From Methylobacterium sp. Leaf104 (lineage in GTDB: Bacteria; Pseudomonadota; Alphaproteobacteria; Rhizobiales; Beijerinckiaceae), in the NCBI RefSeq assembly GCF_001422885.1, contig NZ_LMMZ01000007.1:1-64000 (forward strand): DNA of 64,000 bases. Reading direction: 5' to 3'. The translations under genes and the position numbers were made by a program. Below are positions 36,527 to 46,024 of this stretch, piece after piece. Every line of letters begins with the position of its first letter. Within the stretch, counting starts at the first letter, position 1. A model generated the notes under the pieces. That model made no database searches and was not told the DNA's origin. It saw only the letters and a program-made list of their open reading frames with translations.

Positions 36527-36754
36527 TCAGAAGCAGCGGCGCTTACGCACCACGACCACCCGGCCCAGCGGCCCGCGGCGTTTGGTGACGACGGTCGTGC
36601 AACGAGGGCCGCGGATCACTCTGCGCTCGACGACGCGGACCTGCTCCAGCCCGCTGGCCAGTGCAATCCCGGCCGGCACGGGCAGGGCGGAGGCCGAGGT
36701 GGTTCCGAAACCGGCGAGGGCGAGGGTGGCGATCCCGAAGATGGTGGCTCTCAT
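36527..36754 (-). CDS. Small secreted cationic protein
   Basis: A 75-aa protein with a signal peptide (RATIFGIATLALAGFGTTSASA, cleavage near residue 24). The C-terminal half is strongly basic and built of alternating Val and Arg/Lys (RVVERRVIRGPRC, TKRRGPLGRVVVVRKRRCF), with two Cys. Similar short RRV-rich secreted proteins are frequent in Methylobacterium-type genomes. Function is unknown. The ATG at 36754 is supported by the signal peptide and an AGGAGCC upstream. It is divergent from guaA. Confidence 0.7.
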   Translation of the reverse strand: MRATIFGIATLALAGFGTTSASALPVPAGIALASGLEQVRVVERRVIRGPRCTTVVTKRRGPLGRVVVVRKRRCF

Positions 36755-36919
36755 GGCTGAGGCTCCTGTTCGTTGCTGGGGGCGCACGGTGTCGTCGCTG
36801 GGCGGTGAACGAACGGTTAACGCCTGGGAGCCCCGCATCCCCAGTCCGATGCCGATCGCGTGACGACTCTGCGGGCCGATCCGTTGCACCGGATCGAGGC
36901 CTCGTCTAACTCCGGTTCC

Positions 36920-38476
36920 ATGACGACAGAACACGACAAGATCCTCATCGTGGATTTCGGCAGCCAGGTGACGCAGCTCATCGCGCGCCGCGTGCGCGAG
37001 GAGGGGGTCTATTGCGAGATCGTTCCCTTCACCAAGGCCGCCGAAGCCTTTGCCGAGACGAAGCCCAAGGGCGTGATCCTTTCCGGTGGTCCCGAATCGG
37101 TGACCACCGAGGCCTCGCCACGGACGCCCCAGATCGTGTTCGATTCCGGCGTTCCGGTCTTCGGCATCTGCTACGGCCAGCAGACCATGGCGGCCCAGCT
37201 CGGCGGTGAGGTCGAAGGTGGGCATCACGCCGAGTTCGGCCGGGCCGAGATCGAGATCCTCTCGGAATGTCCCCTATTCAAGGGCGTCTGGCACGTGGGC
37301 GAGCATTACCCTGTCTGGATGAGCCATGGTGACCGCGTCACCAAGCTGCCGGACGGCTTTACCACCGTTGCCATGTCGAAGAACGCTCCCTTCGCGGCGG
37401 TGGCCGACGAGGCACGCAGCTATTACGCCGTGCAGTTCCACCCCGAGGTGGCACACACGCCGCACGGAGCCCTGCTGATCCGGAATTTCGTGCGCGACAT
37501 CGCCGGGTGCTCCGGCGACTGGACCATGGGTGCCTACCGCGAGGAGGCGATCGAGAAGATCCGCACGCAGGTCGGCCGGGAGCGGGTGATCTGCGGCCTG
37601 TCCGGCGGTGTCGATTCCGCCGTGGCGGCGGTGCTCATCCACGAGGCGATCGGCGAGCAGCTCACCTGTGTCTTCGTCGATCACGGCCTCCTGCGCATGG
37701 GCGAGGCCGAGGAGGTCGTCCGCCTGTTCCGCGACCATTACAACATTCCCCTCGTCCACGTGGAGGCCCAGGATCTGTTCCTGGGTGAGCTGACCGGCGT
37801 CAGCGACCCGGAGCAGAAGCGCAAGACGATCGGACGCCTGTTCATCGACGTGTTCGAGGCCGAATCGAAGAAGATCGGCGGCGCCGCCTTCCTCGCCCAG
37901 GGCACACTCTACCCGGACGTGATCGAGAGCGTATCGTTCACCGGCGGCCCCTCCGTCACCATCAAGTCCCACCACAATGTCGGTGGTCTGCCCGAGCGCA
38001 TGAACATGCAGCTCGTCGAACCCCTACGTGAGCTCTTCAAGGACGAGGTCCGCGTACTGGGCAAGGAGTTGGGCCTGCCGGAGGCTTTCGTCGGGCGTCA
38101 CCCCTTCCCGGGCCCGGGTCTCGCCATCCGCTGCCCGGGCACGATCACCCCCGACAAGCTCGAAGCCCTGCGCAAGGCGGATGCGATCTACCTCGACGAG
38201 ATCCGCAAGGCCGGTCTGTACGACACGATCTGGCAGGCCTTCGCGGTCATTTTGCCCGTGAAGACCGTCGGCGTGATGGGCGACGGCCGCACCTATGACC
38301 ACGTCTGCGCTCTGCGCGCCGTGACCTCGGTCGACGGCATGACCGCAGATTTCTACCCCTTCGACATGACCTTCCTGGGCCGAGTCGCCACGCGGATCAT
38401 CAACGAAGTCAAGGGAATCAACCGGGTGACTTATGACATCACCTCGAAGCCGCCCGGGACGATCGAGTGGGAGTGA
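36920..38476 (+). CDS. guaA: GMP synthase (glutamine-hydrolysing)
   Basis: The 518-aa amidotransferase makes GMP from XMP, ATP and glutamine. The N-terminal class-I amidotransferase domain has Cys84 in [16 protein letters not shown] and the His-Glu pair in [13 protein letters not shown]. The ATP-pyrophosphatase domain has the P-loop [14 protein letters not shown]. The C-terminal dimerisation domain ends in the conserved PPGTIEWE. The ATG at 36920 ([14 protein letters not shown]) is chosen over a GTG 20 codons upstream that lies in the promoter region. The 3' end of guaA is a known integration site for genomic islands in other bacteria, and the following 400 bp are compositionally different. 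Confidence 0.97.
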   Translation: MTTEHDKILIVDFGSQVTQLIARRVREEGVYCEIVPFTKAAEAFAETKPKGVILSGGPESVTTEASPRTPQIVFDSGVPVFGICYGQQTMAAQLGGEVEGGHHAEFGRAEIEILSECPLFKGVWHVGEHYPVWMSHGDRVTKLPDGFTTVAMSKNAPFAAVADEARSYYAVQFHPEVAHTPHGALLIRNFVRDIAGCSGDWTMGAYREEAIEKIRTQVGRERVICGLSGGVDSAVAAVLIHEAIGEQLTCVFVDHGLLRMGEAEEVVRLFRDHYNIPLVHVEAQDLFLGELTGVSDPEQKRKTIGRLFIDVFEAESKKIGGAAFLAQGTLYPDVIESVSFTGGPSVTIKSHHNVGGLPERMNMQLVEPLRELFKDEVRVLGKELGLPEAFVGRHPFPGPGLAIRCPGTITPDKLEALRKADAIYLDEIRKAGLYDTIWQAFAVILPVKTVGVMGDGRTYDHVCALRAVTSVDGMTADFYPFDMTFLGRVATRIINEVKGINRVTYDITSKPPGTIEWE

Positions 38477-38578
38477 GTTCGAGGCGATTCCGTCGAAGCT
38501 GAACAATCGTTCTGTCGGCGACATGGCGATCGGCAAAATAAAGCGCATCTGGGCCGGATGACCCTTGCAGTGCTGCGG

Positions 38579-38597
38579 TTGGCATGTAGTATACCAA
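38579..38597. promoter_or_regulatory. Operator-like inverted repeat
   Basis: TTGGCAT and ATACCAA (7-bp arms, one mismatch) are separated by 5 bp. The half-site TTGGTAT resembles targets of FadR-type GntR regulators. No regulator gene is adjacent, so the binding protein is unknown. Confidence 0.35.
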
Positions 38598-38631
38598 TGA
38601 TCCCTCCCAGGGATTCATGTGACGCAACTTT

Positions 38632-38663
38632 AACCCCGCAGACCCTAGGGTCCGCGGGGTTTT
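38632..38663. terminator. Strong two-part hairpin terminator
   Basis: Arms aaccccgc (38632-38639) and gcggggtt (38654-38661) enclose a second perfect pairing, gaccct with agggtc. The stem is thus about 14 bp with one internal mismatch, followed by T residues on the plus strand. It probably ends guaA transcripts. Confidence 0.75.
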
Positions 38664-38884
38664 GTCGTCCTGACATTCCGCGTCACGGGAGGTTCGAGTG
38701 AAGGCCTCGTTTTCAGGAAGCGTTCCGCGTAACGGAATGACCTGCCGGAGTAGGCAAGGAAGCCACACCGATCGCGCGTCGCGCGAGGCGATCAAAACGT
38801 GAATCGGGCACGCTTGTATCTCTGGCGACGGCCCTCTACAGACCGACGCGCCATTCGGTCGGGTCGGATGAGTGCATAGATGCG

Positions 38885-40162
38885 ATGACGCGCGAGATTA
38901 ATCAGATGACTAACCCTCAGGGTTCGTTCGCTCCACTCGCCGGCCTGAAGCATCGCACACAGATCTCAATTCTGTTAGTTGCCTTAATTCTTTTCGCTGC
39001 TGGATTTCTTTGGCTTCCGGGCACATTCGCGGGTGCTTCGACATCCTCGACGCCGGCGGCCGTCACGGCCGCGCCCTCGAGCCCTGGCGACTTTGTCCTC
39101 AGCGCCGACCAGCTCGCAGCCATAGACACGGAGACGGTTGAGCAGCGCCTCTTCTACGAGGAGATCACCACCGAGGGTAAAATCGGCGTCGATGAGTATC
39201 AGGCGACCCCGGTGTTCTCGCCCTATCCTGGTCGTGTCATCGCCATCTTCGCGCGCACCGGCGAACAGGTGCAGAAGGGCGAGCGATTGTTCTCGATCCA
39301 GGCCAACGAGATGGTTCAGGCTCAGAACGACTATCTCGCGGCGCTGAACGTCCTGGCCAAGGCGCGCTCGCAGCTCGGCTACGCCCAGGCGGCCGAGAAG
39401 CGCCTGCACGACCTCTATGATTCGCGGGTCACCACCCTGCGCGAGCTCCAGTCCGCGCAGAACGACCTGAACACCGCCAGCAACGATGCCCGGACGGCCG
39501 AGGTCGGCCTCGAGGCGGTGCGCAACCGCCTGCGCATCCTCGGGCTGCGCGACGACGAGGTCGCCAATCTGCAGAAGGGTTCGATCAACCCGGAGACGGC
39601 GATCAATGCGCCCCTGAAGGGAACCATCATCCAGCGCAAGATCGGACCGGGCCAGTATGTCGGCACCGGCGGCAGCGACCCCTCCTACATCATCGGCGAC
39701 CTGTCCAAGGTCTGGCTCATCGCGCAGTTGCGCGAACCGGATGCGGCCAAGGTCGACCTCGGCGACCGCCTCAAGTTTCGTGTCCTGGCTTATCCCGACA
39801 AGACCTTCGAGGGTCGGATCAATTTCATCGGCTCATCGGTCGATCCCGCGACCCGCCGAATCACGGTCCGGGCCGACATCGACAACAGCCAGAACCTGCT
39901 GAAGCCCGAGATGTACGCCACCGTGCGCGTCATTAACGAGCGGGAGACCTTGTCGCAGTCGGTTCCGCGGGCGGCCGTGGTCCTCGAGGGCAGCAAGGCG
40001 AGCGTCTGGGTGCTCAAGGCCGACAATTCCGTCGAGAACCGCCGGGTCAAGCCCGGCATCATCGACGGAGCGAAGATAGAGATCCTCGAAGGTCTGGCGA
40101 CGGGCGAGCGCGTCATCTCGCGCGGTTCCCTATTCATCGACCGGATGGTGACCCGGGGCTGA
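38885..40162 (+). CDS. RND efflux periplasmic adaptor (CusB/CzcB-type membrane fusion protein)
   Basis: A 425-aa membrane fusion protein that links an inner-membrane RND pump to an outer-membrane channel. A single N-terminal hydrophobic segment (about 27-50, ILLVALILFAAGFLWLPGTFA) anchors it. The first lipoyl half-motif is VFSPYPGRVIAIFARTGEQVQKGERLFSIQ, followed by a helical hairpin (about 140-210) and the second half INAPLKGTIIQRKIGPGQYV. A beta-barrel region carries VWLIAQLREPDAAKV. No CusB-type Met-rich metal-binding N-terminus is visible. It is followed 32 bp later by the pump gene. The first 40 codons are AT-rich for the region. Confidence 0.9.
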   Translation: MTREINQMTNPQGSFAPLAGLKHRTQISILLVALILFAAGFLWLPGTFAGASTSSTPAAVTAAPSSPGDFVLSADQLAAIDTETVEQRLFYEEITTEGKIGVDEYQATPVFSPYPGRVIAIFARTGEQVQKGERLFSIQANEMVQAQNDYLAALNVLAKARSQLGYAQAAEKRLHDLYDSRVTTLRELQSAQNDLNTASNDARTAEVGLEAVRNRLRILGLRDDEVANLQKGSINPETAINAPLKGTIIQRKIGPGQYVGTGGSDPSYIIGDLSKVWLIAQLREPDAAKVDLGDRLKFRVLAYPDKTFEGRINFIGSSVDPATRRITVRADIDNSQNLLKPEMYATVRVINERETLSQSVPRAAVVLEGSKASVWVLKADNSVENRRVKPGIIDGAKIEILEGLATGERVISRGSLFIDRMVTRG

Positions 40163-40194
40163 TCCGTCGGCCCTCGGCAACAGGAATCCCACGC

Positions 40195-43100
40195 ATGACC
40201 GGCCTTGTCCATCTCGCGCTGCGCCAGCGTGCCCTGGTGGTGCTCGCGTTCGTCCTGTTGCTGGCCTGCGGGCTGGTGGCCTTCCGAACCCTGAACATCG
40301 AAGCCTATCCGGATCCGACGCCGCCGATGATCGACGTGATCACGCAGGCGCCGGGCCTTTCGGGAGAGGAAATCGAGCGCTACGTCACCGTGCCCATCGA
40401 GGTGATCACCTCGGGCCTGCCGAACCTGAAGCAGGTCCGTTCCGTCTCGCTCTACGGCCTGTCCGACGTGAAGCTGCAGTTCGGATTCGAGTTCAGCTAT
40501 CGCGAGGCCGAGCAGCAAGTGCTCAACCGGCTGGCCCAGCTCGATGCCCTGCCGAACGGCGCCAAACCCACGATCTCTCCGGTGAGCCCGATCGGTGAGA
40601 TCTTCCGCTACAAGCTGACTGCTCCAGCTGGCTACAGCGTTCTCGACCTGAAATCCCTCCAGGATTGGGTCCTGCGCCGCCGCTTCCGCGCCGTGCCCGG
40701 CGTGATCGACGTGATCGGCTGGGGCGGCAAGACCAAGACCTTCGACATCGCGGTGGACCTCGACCGGCTCACTGCCTATGGCCTGACCCTCTCGGGCGTG
40801 GTGAAGACCCTGAACGACAGCAACCTCAACGTCGGCGGCAACCGGATCAATCTCGGGACGCAGTCGGCGGTGGTGCGTGGCGTCGGCCTGATTCGCTCGA
40901 CGGACGACATCGGCGAGACCGTGCTGACCCAGTCGGGCGGGGCGCCGGTGCTGGTTAAGGACGTCGCCACCGTCACCATCGGGCATCAGCCGCGCCTTGG
41001 CATCGCCGGCATGAACGACGACGACGACATCGTTCAGGGCATCGTGCTGATGCGGCGTGGCGAGGAAAGCACCCCAACCATCGAGGCCGTCCAGGCGGAG
41101 GTCGGACGCATCGAGGCCATGGGCTTACTGCCGCCCGGCGTGAAGATCGAGCGGATCTACGACCGCGCCGATCTCATCGCTGTCACCACGCACACCGTGC
41201 TGCACAACATGCTGGTCGGCATCGTCCTGATCCTGATCGTCCAGTGGCTGTTCCTCGGCAACCTGCGCAGCGCCCTCATCGTGGTGGCGACAATCCCCTT
41301 CGCGCTGTTCTTCGCCGTGATCATCCTGGTGGTGCGAGGCGAGTCGGCGAACCTGCTCTCCGTCGGCGCCCTGGATTTCGGGCTGATCGTCGACGGCACG
41401 GTGATCATGGTCGAGGCGATCTTCCGGCGGCTCTCCGGTCACGGCACCCCGACCGGGGAGGTCGTCCGGCCGGGCCTCGCCGGCAAGCTCCTACGCATTC
41501 GTCAGGCCTCCGGCGACGTCAGTCGCTCGATCGTCTTCGCGGCGATCATCATCGTGACCGGCTTCCTGCCACTCTTCACGCTCACAGGGGTGGAAGGCCA
41601 CATCTTCGGGCCGATGGCACAGACCTACGCCTATGCGCTGCTCGGTGGTCTCATCGCCACGTTCACGGTGACACCGGTCCTCTCCGCCTACCTGCTGCCG
41701 GCCCATGTCGAGGAGGTCGAGACGATCCTGGTACGGACGCTCGACCGGCTCTACCGGCCTGCGATCCGCGCCGCCCTGGGCAACCGCATCCTCACCCTCG
41801 GCCTCGCGTTGCTGCTCACCGCCGGCGTCGGCGTCGCGGGACGCCAGCTCGGGCTCGAGTTCCTGCCCAAGCTCGAGGAGGGGAATCTCTGGCTTCGTGC
41901 CACCATGCCGGCCACGATCTCGCTGGAGGAGGGCAACCTCTACGTCAACCGCATCCGCCGCATCATCGCCGCGGTGCCGGAGGTCGAGAGCGTGGTCTCC
42001 CAGCACGGCCGGCCGGATGATGGGACGGATGCGGCCGGCTTCTTCAACGGCGAATTCTTCGCGCCCCTCAAGCCGGCCGAGAAGTGGCGTCCCGGCATGA
42101 GCAAGGACCGGATGGTCGGCGATCTCCTGGACCGACTGCGCACCGACTTCCCCGGCGTCGAGTTCAACGTCTCGCAGTACCTGCAGGACAACGTCGCCGA
42201 AGCGGTCTCGGGCATCAAGGGCGAGAATTCCTTCAAGGTGTTCGGGCCGGATCTCGAAACCTTGACGGAGGTCGCCAACCGGGTCGAAACGGTGCTGCGC
42301 AAGGTCCCCGGCGTGACCGATCTCGGCGTCTTCACGTCGCTCGGCCAGCCGACGGTCCAGATCGATGTCGATCGCATCCGTGCGGCTCGCTACGGGCTCA
42401 CCCCCGGTGACATCAACGCCACCGTGCGCACCGCCATCGGTGGCGACAGCGCCGGCGACCTCTACGACAGCGGCTCGGACCGGCACTATCCGATCGTGAT
42501 CCGCCTGGCCGAGCAATTCCGCCAGAGCGTGGCCTCGATCCGCAACCTCCGCATCTCGGGGCAGGGGCCGAACGGTACCCTGATGCAGGTGCCCCTGAGC
42601 GAGGTCGCGCAGGTCGCTCTCGTTTCAGGCCCGGCCTACATCTACCGCGAAGGCCAGGAGCGTTACCTGCCGGTCAAGTTCAGCGTCCGCGACCGTGATC
42701 TCGGCAGCGCGATCCTGGAGGCGCGCGAGCGCGTGAATACCGAAGTGACCCTTCCGCGCGGCTATCGCCTCGAACTCGTGGGCGAGTTCAACAACATGCA
42801 GGGCGCCCTGGCGCGCCTGTCGGTCACGGTGCCGATCGCCATCGGCCTCATCGCGATCCTGCTCTTCATGAACTTCGGTTCGGTGATCGACATGCTGCTG
42901 GCGCTCAGCGTCATCCCGATGGCGGCGGCCGGTGGCGTCCTCGCGCTGGTGATCACCGACACGCCGTTCAGTGTGTCCGCCGCCATCGGCTTCATCGCGC
43001 TGCTCGGCATCGCCGTGATGGATGGCATCATCGTGCTCTCGCATTTCAACGGCCTCATCGCCGAGGGCGAGGAGCGTGTGCGGGCGATGCTGCGGACCTG

Positions 43101-43371
43101 CCACACCCAACTCCGGCCAGTGGTGATGACCTGCGTGGTCGCCGGCGTGGGCCTCCTGCCGGCTGCCTTCTCCAACGGCGTGGGTTCGCAGGTTCAGAAG
43201 CCGCTGGCGCTGGTGGTCGTCGGCGGCATGAGCCTAGCGCCGCTCCTGATCCTGCTGATCCTGCCGGTGCTCATCCTGACCCTGTCACGGCGGAAGCCCG
43301 GACTGGCCAAGGATGAGGATGGGGATGTGCCGGCAACAGCGGCTTCACACTCGGCTTCGATCACCGCTTGA
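40195..43371 (+). CDS. Heavy-metal efflux RND pump (CzcA/CusA family)
   Basis: A 1058-aa proton-driven exporter with 12 helices in two halves. The helix-4 signature GALDFGLIVDGTVIMVE places acidic residues at Asp394, Asp400 and Glu407, the spacing of the HME subfamily (Asp402, Asp408 and Glu415 in CzcA). This separates it from drug-exporting HAE pumps, whose helix-4 motif reads differently. It begins directly with the pump's first helix (RALVVLAFVLLLACGLVAFRTLNIEAYPDP). The metal is not identified. It forms an operon with the upstream adaptor. No outer-membrane factor (CzcC/CusC) or regulator is adjacent. Confidence 0.93.
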   Translation: MTGLVHLALRQRALVVLAFVLLLACGLVAFRTLNIEAYPDPTPPMIDVITQAPGLSGEEIERYVTVPIEVITSGLPNLKQVRSVSLYGLSDVKLQFGFEFSYREAEQQVLNRLAQLDALPNGAKPTISPVSPIGEIFRYKLTAPAGYSVLDLKSLQDWVLRRRFRAVPGVIDVIGWGGKTKTFDIAVDLDRLTAYGLTLSGVVKTLNDSNLNVGGNRINLGTQSAVVRGVGLIRSTDDIGETVLTQSGGAPVLVKDVATVTIGHQPRLGIAGMNDDDDIVQGIVLMRRGEESTPTIEAVQAEVGRIEAMGLLPPGVKIERIYDRADLIAVTTHTVLHNMLVGIVLILIVQWLFLGNLRSALIVVATIPFALFFAVIILVVRGESANLLSVGALDFGLIVDGTVIMVEAIFRRLSGHGTPTGEVVRPGLAGKLLRIRQASGDVSRSIVFAAIIIVTGFLPLFTLTGVEGHIFGPMAQTYAYALLGGLIATFTVTPVLSAYLLPAHVEEVETILVRTLDRLYRPAIRAALGNRILTLGLALLLTAGVGVAGRQLGLEFLPKLEEGNLWLRATMPATISLEEGNLYVNRIRRIIAAVPEVESVVSQHGRPDDGTDAAGFFNGEFFAPLKPAEKWRPGMSKDRMVGDLLDRLRTDFPGVEFNVSQYLQDNVAEAVSGIKGENSFKVFGPDLETLTEVANRVETVLRKVPGVTDLGVFTSLGQPTVQIDVDRIRAARYGLTPGDINATVRTAIGGDSAGDLYDSGSDRHYPIVIRLAEQFRQSVASIRNLRISGQGPNGTLMQVPLSEVAQVALVSGPAYIYREGQERYLPVKFSVRDRDLGSAILEARERVNTEVTLPRGYRLELVGEFNNMQGALARLSVTVPIAIGLIAILLFMNFGSVIDMLLALSVIPMAAAGGVLALVITDTPFSVSAAIGFIALLGIAVMDGIIVLSHFNGLIAEGEERVRAMLRTCHTQLRPVVMTCVVAGVGLLPAAFSNGVGSQVQKPLALVVVGGMSLAPLLILLILPVLILTLSRRKPGLAKDEDGDVPATAASHSASITA

Positions 43372-43437
43372 TCCCGCCCAAAACCGCGAGGCGGCATGGA
43401 GCCGCCGACGGGTCTCACGCGGGTGATCAGGAGACGC

Positions 43438-43571
43438 TTAAAGGCGCAGCTGGACGCGATCGATCGCCTCGCTCTCGCGGTAATGACCGGGTCGACGCAC
43501 GGACCCGGCGCGATAGCGAGGCCGCTCAGGTGGCTGGGTAGATCTGGCTGACGCGACGCTTGCTCTGACAT
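43438..43571 (-). pseudogene. Possible frameshifted small ORF
   Basis: On the minus strand an ATG at 43571 opens MSEQASRQPDLPSHLSGL. The reading then makes better protein sense after a one-base shift near 43520, giving RYRAGSVRRPGHYRESEAID and a stop at 43438. The combined 44-residue peptide resembles a natural small basic protein, whereas each single frame degenerates. It may equally be chance. It lies in the gap between the pump gene and the next small ORF. Confidence 0.25.
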
Positions 43572-43623
43572 CCCCACGACCCGCTCGGAAGCGGGTCGGC
43601 CATGGGACCGACGGAGTGAGCGT

Positions 43624-43956
43624 TCAGTTGTTGATGGTGAGCGTGGCTTTCGTCACCGGCATCTCTGGCGGGGTGGCGTCCGCGATCTGGCCCGTAGTTG
43701 GATGCGGGGTGCGCGCACTCATCCAATCCGCGCCGATCTGAACAGACAGCAGGAGCAGAAGCGCCGCCACCAGCACGTTCGCCGCTCGCTGGAACGGACG
43801 AACGGACAATCGAACGGCCGCTTCCAATCGATCGGCATCCGTCGTCACGGAGTTCATCCGGTCCGAGATCGGAAGAAGCCACGGCTCACTCGGAAGGGCC
43901 TGAAGCCCTCCCATTTCGTGAGCGCCCGGCAGGTTCTGGAACAGTCCGCTGGACAT
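43624..43956 (-). CDS. Small hypothetical membrane protein
   Basis: A 110-aa protein with one clear transmembrane helix (about residues 61-80, ANVLVAALLLLLSVQIGADWM) between a soluble N-terminus of about 60 residues and a Thr/Pro-rich C-terminus. The ATG at 43956 is chosen because AGGAG lies seven bases upstream; a longer frame starting 18 codons earlier has no such site. No family is recognised. It is convergent with the metal pump operon, downstream of which a hairpin (43578-43597) sits. Confidence 0.55.
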   Translation of the reverse strand: MSSGLFQNLPGAHEMGGLQALPSEPWLLPISDRMNSVTTDADRLEAAVRLSVRPFQRAANVLVAALLLLLSVQIGADWMSARTPHPTTGQIADATPPEMPVTKATLTINN

Positions 43957-44229
43957 ATCCGTACTCCTGGTTGGTGAGTGGCAGCCGAGTGTGGGAGGCT
44001 GATCGTTCACGTTCAGTTAATCTGACATTTTGTTCATTTCAAGTTCAGGGTCGGAATGCGCCTTTCGCGGATCATCCGCTTTGTGTCCGATGGCACTCGC
44101 AGAGTGTCTTCCGGGCGATCGTTTCTGCTCCGCGTGAGGCCGACAGACTCACCATATGGATCACGGTCGATCCGGCATCGCCGAGCCGGCGTCGGCTCGA
44201 CGGAGCCTCGGCCGACCCGTTCCCCGACG

Positions 44230-45852
44230 TCAGCTTCGCAGTCCAGGTGCCTCCTGGCCCGTGCGGGCGACGTACTCGGTGTAGCCCCCGCCATACTGAT
44301 GGATCCCGTCCGGAGTGAGTTCGAGGACGCGGTTCGACAGGGCGGCGAGAAAGTGCCGATCGTGGCTCACGAACAGCATCGTGCCTTCATAGTTCGCCAA
44401 GGCGGCGATCAGCATCTCCTTTGTGCCCATGTCGAGGTGGTTGGTGGGCTCGTCGAGAACGAGGAAGTTCGGCGGATCGTAGAGCATCCGGGCCATGACG
44501 AGGCGGGCCTTCTCGCCGCCCGAGAGCACCCGGCAGCGCTTCTCCACATCGTCGCCCGAGAAGCCGAAGCAGCCCGCCAGCGCCCGGAGTGAGCCTTGGC
44601 CGGCCTGTGGGAAGGAATCCTCGAGAAAACCGAACACCGTGCGATCGCCGTCCAGCACATCCATCGCATGCTGGGCGAAATAGCCGAGCTTCACGCTCCC
44701 GCCCACCGCGACGCTGCCGTCGTCCGGCTCCGCGGTGCCGGTCACCAGTTTCAGGAGCGTCGACTTGCCGGCCCCGTTGATGCCCATCACGCACCAGCGC
44801 TCACGACGCCGAATCGAAAAATCGAGGCCCTCGTAGATCGTGCGGCTGCCGTAGCGCTTGTGCACGTTCTTGAGCATCACGACGTCGTCGCCGGAGCGGG
44901 GGGCGGGCAGGAACTCGAAGGCGACGCTCTGACGGCGCTTGGGGGGCTCCACCCGCTCGATCTTGTCGAGTTTCTTCACCCGGCTCTGTACCTGGGCGGC
45001 GTGGGAGGCCCGCGCCTTGAAACGCTCGATGAACTTGATCTCCTTGGCGAGCATCGCCTGCTGGCGCTCGAACTGCGCCTGCTGCTGAGTCTCGTTCAGT
45101 GCCCGCTGCTGCTCGTAAAAGGCATAGTCGCCCGAATAGGTTGTGAGTTGCCCGCCGTCGATCTCGACGATCTTGGTGACGATGCGGTTCATGAACTCGC
45201 GGTCGTGCGAGGTCATCAGCAGGGCGCCCTCGTACCCCTTGAGGAAGGCCTCGAGCCAGATCAGGCTCTCCAGGTCCAGGTGGTTGCTCGGTTCGTCGAG
45301 GAGCATGACGTCCGGATTCATCAGAAGGATGCGGGCGAGCGCCACGCGCATCTTCCAGCCGCCCGAGAGCTTGCCGACGTCGCCGTCCATCATCTCCTGG
45401 GAAAAGCTGAGGCCCGCCAGAACCTCGTAGGCACGGCCTTCCAGAGCGTATCCGTCGAGTTCCTCGAAACGGGCCTGAACCTCGCCGTAGCGCTCGATCA
45501 GCGCCTCCATCTCGTCGGCTCGCTCGGGATCGGCCAGGGCCTGCTCGACCTCTTTCAACTCGGCCCCGATCTCGCTGACCGGGCCGGCACCGTTCATCAC
45601 CTCGGAGACCACGGTCCGGCCGGACATCTCGCCGACATCCTGGCTGAAGTACCCGATGGTGATGCCCCGATCTGCTGCGACCTGGCCCTCGTCGGGCTGC
45701 TCCTCGCCGGTGATCATCCGGAACAGCGTGGTCTTGCCGGCACCGTTGGGCCCGACGAGGCCGACCTTCTCGCCCCGCTGCAGCGCGGCGGAAGCCTCGA
45801 TGAAGACGATCTGGCGACCGTTCTGCTTGCCGATTTTTTCGAGGCGGATCAT
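44230..45852 (-). CDS. ABC-F family ATPase (ribosome-associated, YbiT/EttA-like)
   Basis: A 540-aa cytoplasmic protein with two ATPase domains and no membrane part. Walker A motifs are GPNGAGKTT (about 34-42) and GINGAGKST. ABC signatures are LSGGWKMRVALARIL and LSGGEKARLVMARML. Walker B-type motifs are LLDEPSNHLD and VLDEPTNHLD. The linker between domains (about 235-310) carries a charged helical hairpin, the P-site tRNA interaction motif of ABC-F factors. Length matches the YbiT group (about 530 aa). ABC-F proteins relieve ribosome stalling or act in translation; the exact subtype is unclear. It is divergent from the MHYT kinase gene. Confidence 0.9.
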   Translation of the reverse strand: MIRLEKIGKQNGRQIVFIEASAALQRGEKVGLVGPNGAGKTTLFRMITGEEQPDEGQVAADRGITIGYFSQDVGEMSGRTVVSEVMNGAGPVSEIGAELKEVEQALADPERADEMEALIERYGEVQARFEELDGYALEGRAYEVLAGLSFSQEMMDGDVGKLSGGWKMRVALARILLMNPDVMLLDEPSNHLDLESLIWLEAFLKGYEGALLMTSHDREFMNRIVTKIVEIDGGQLTTYSGDYAFYEQQRALNETQQQAQFERQQAMLAKEIKFIERFKARASHAAQVQSRVKKLDKIERVEPPKRRQSVAFEFLPAPRSGDDVVMLKNVHKRYGSRTIYEGLDFSIRRRERWCVMGINGAGKSTLLKLVTGTAEPDDGSVAVGGSVKLGYFAQHAMDVLDGDRTVFGFLEDSFPQAGQGSLRALAGCFGFSGDDVEKRCRVLSGGEKARLVMARMLYDPPNFLVLDEPTNHLDMGTKEMLIAALANYEGTMLFVSHDRHFLAALSNRVLELTPDGIHQYGGGYTEYVARTGQEAPGLRS

Positions 45853-46024
45853 GGTTTCACAGAGGTTCGGGCGGATGCAGCGGCCTTACGGCATGCGGGC
45901 GCCAAGGGGTAGTGCAGGGCGGCACCGGGCCGGTGCCTTCTCCCGGTTCGGTGCCGATGGTCCTTGAGGCGAAGACCGGCTAGGCTGGCGCTTTCACGGT
46001 CAGAACGGTCTCTTCGCGCCTCCG

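Larger units (their letters stand above)
38477..38884. other. AT-richer intergenic region after guaA with several inverted repeats
   Basis: About 408 bp lacking a convincing gene and clearly less GC-rich than the flanks. It includes an operator-like inverted repeat at 38579-38597, a terminator at 38632-38663 and a short ttccg-cgtaa-cggaa palindrome near 38725. The start of the efflux adaptor gene, up to about 39010, shares the AT-richer composition. Confidence 0.5.

Noticed and set aside
38579..38661. Stem-loops after guaA resembling a tRNA
   Set aside because: No anticodon arm, no T-loop consensus and no CCA-proximal acceptor pairing could be drawn. The pieces fit an operator-like repeat plus a terminator better.
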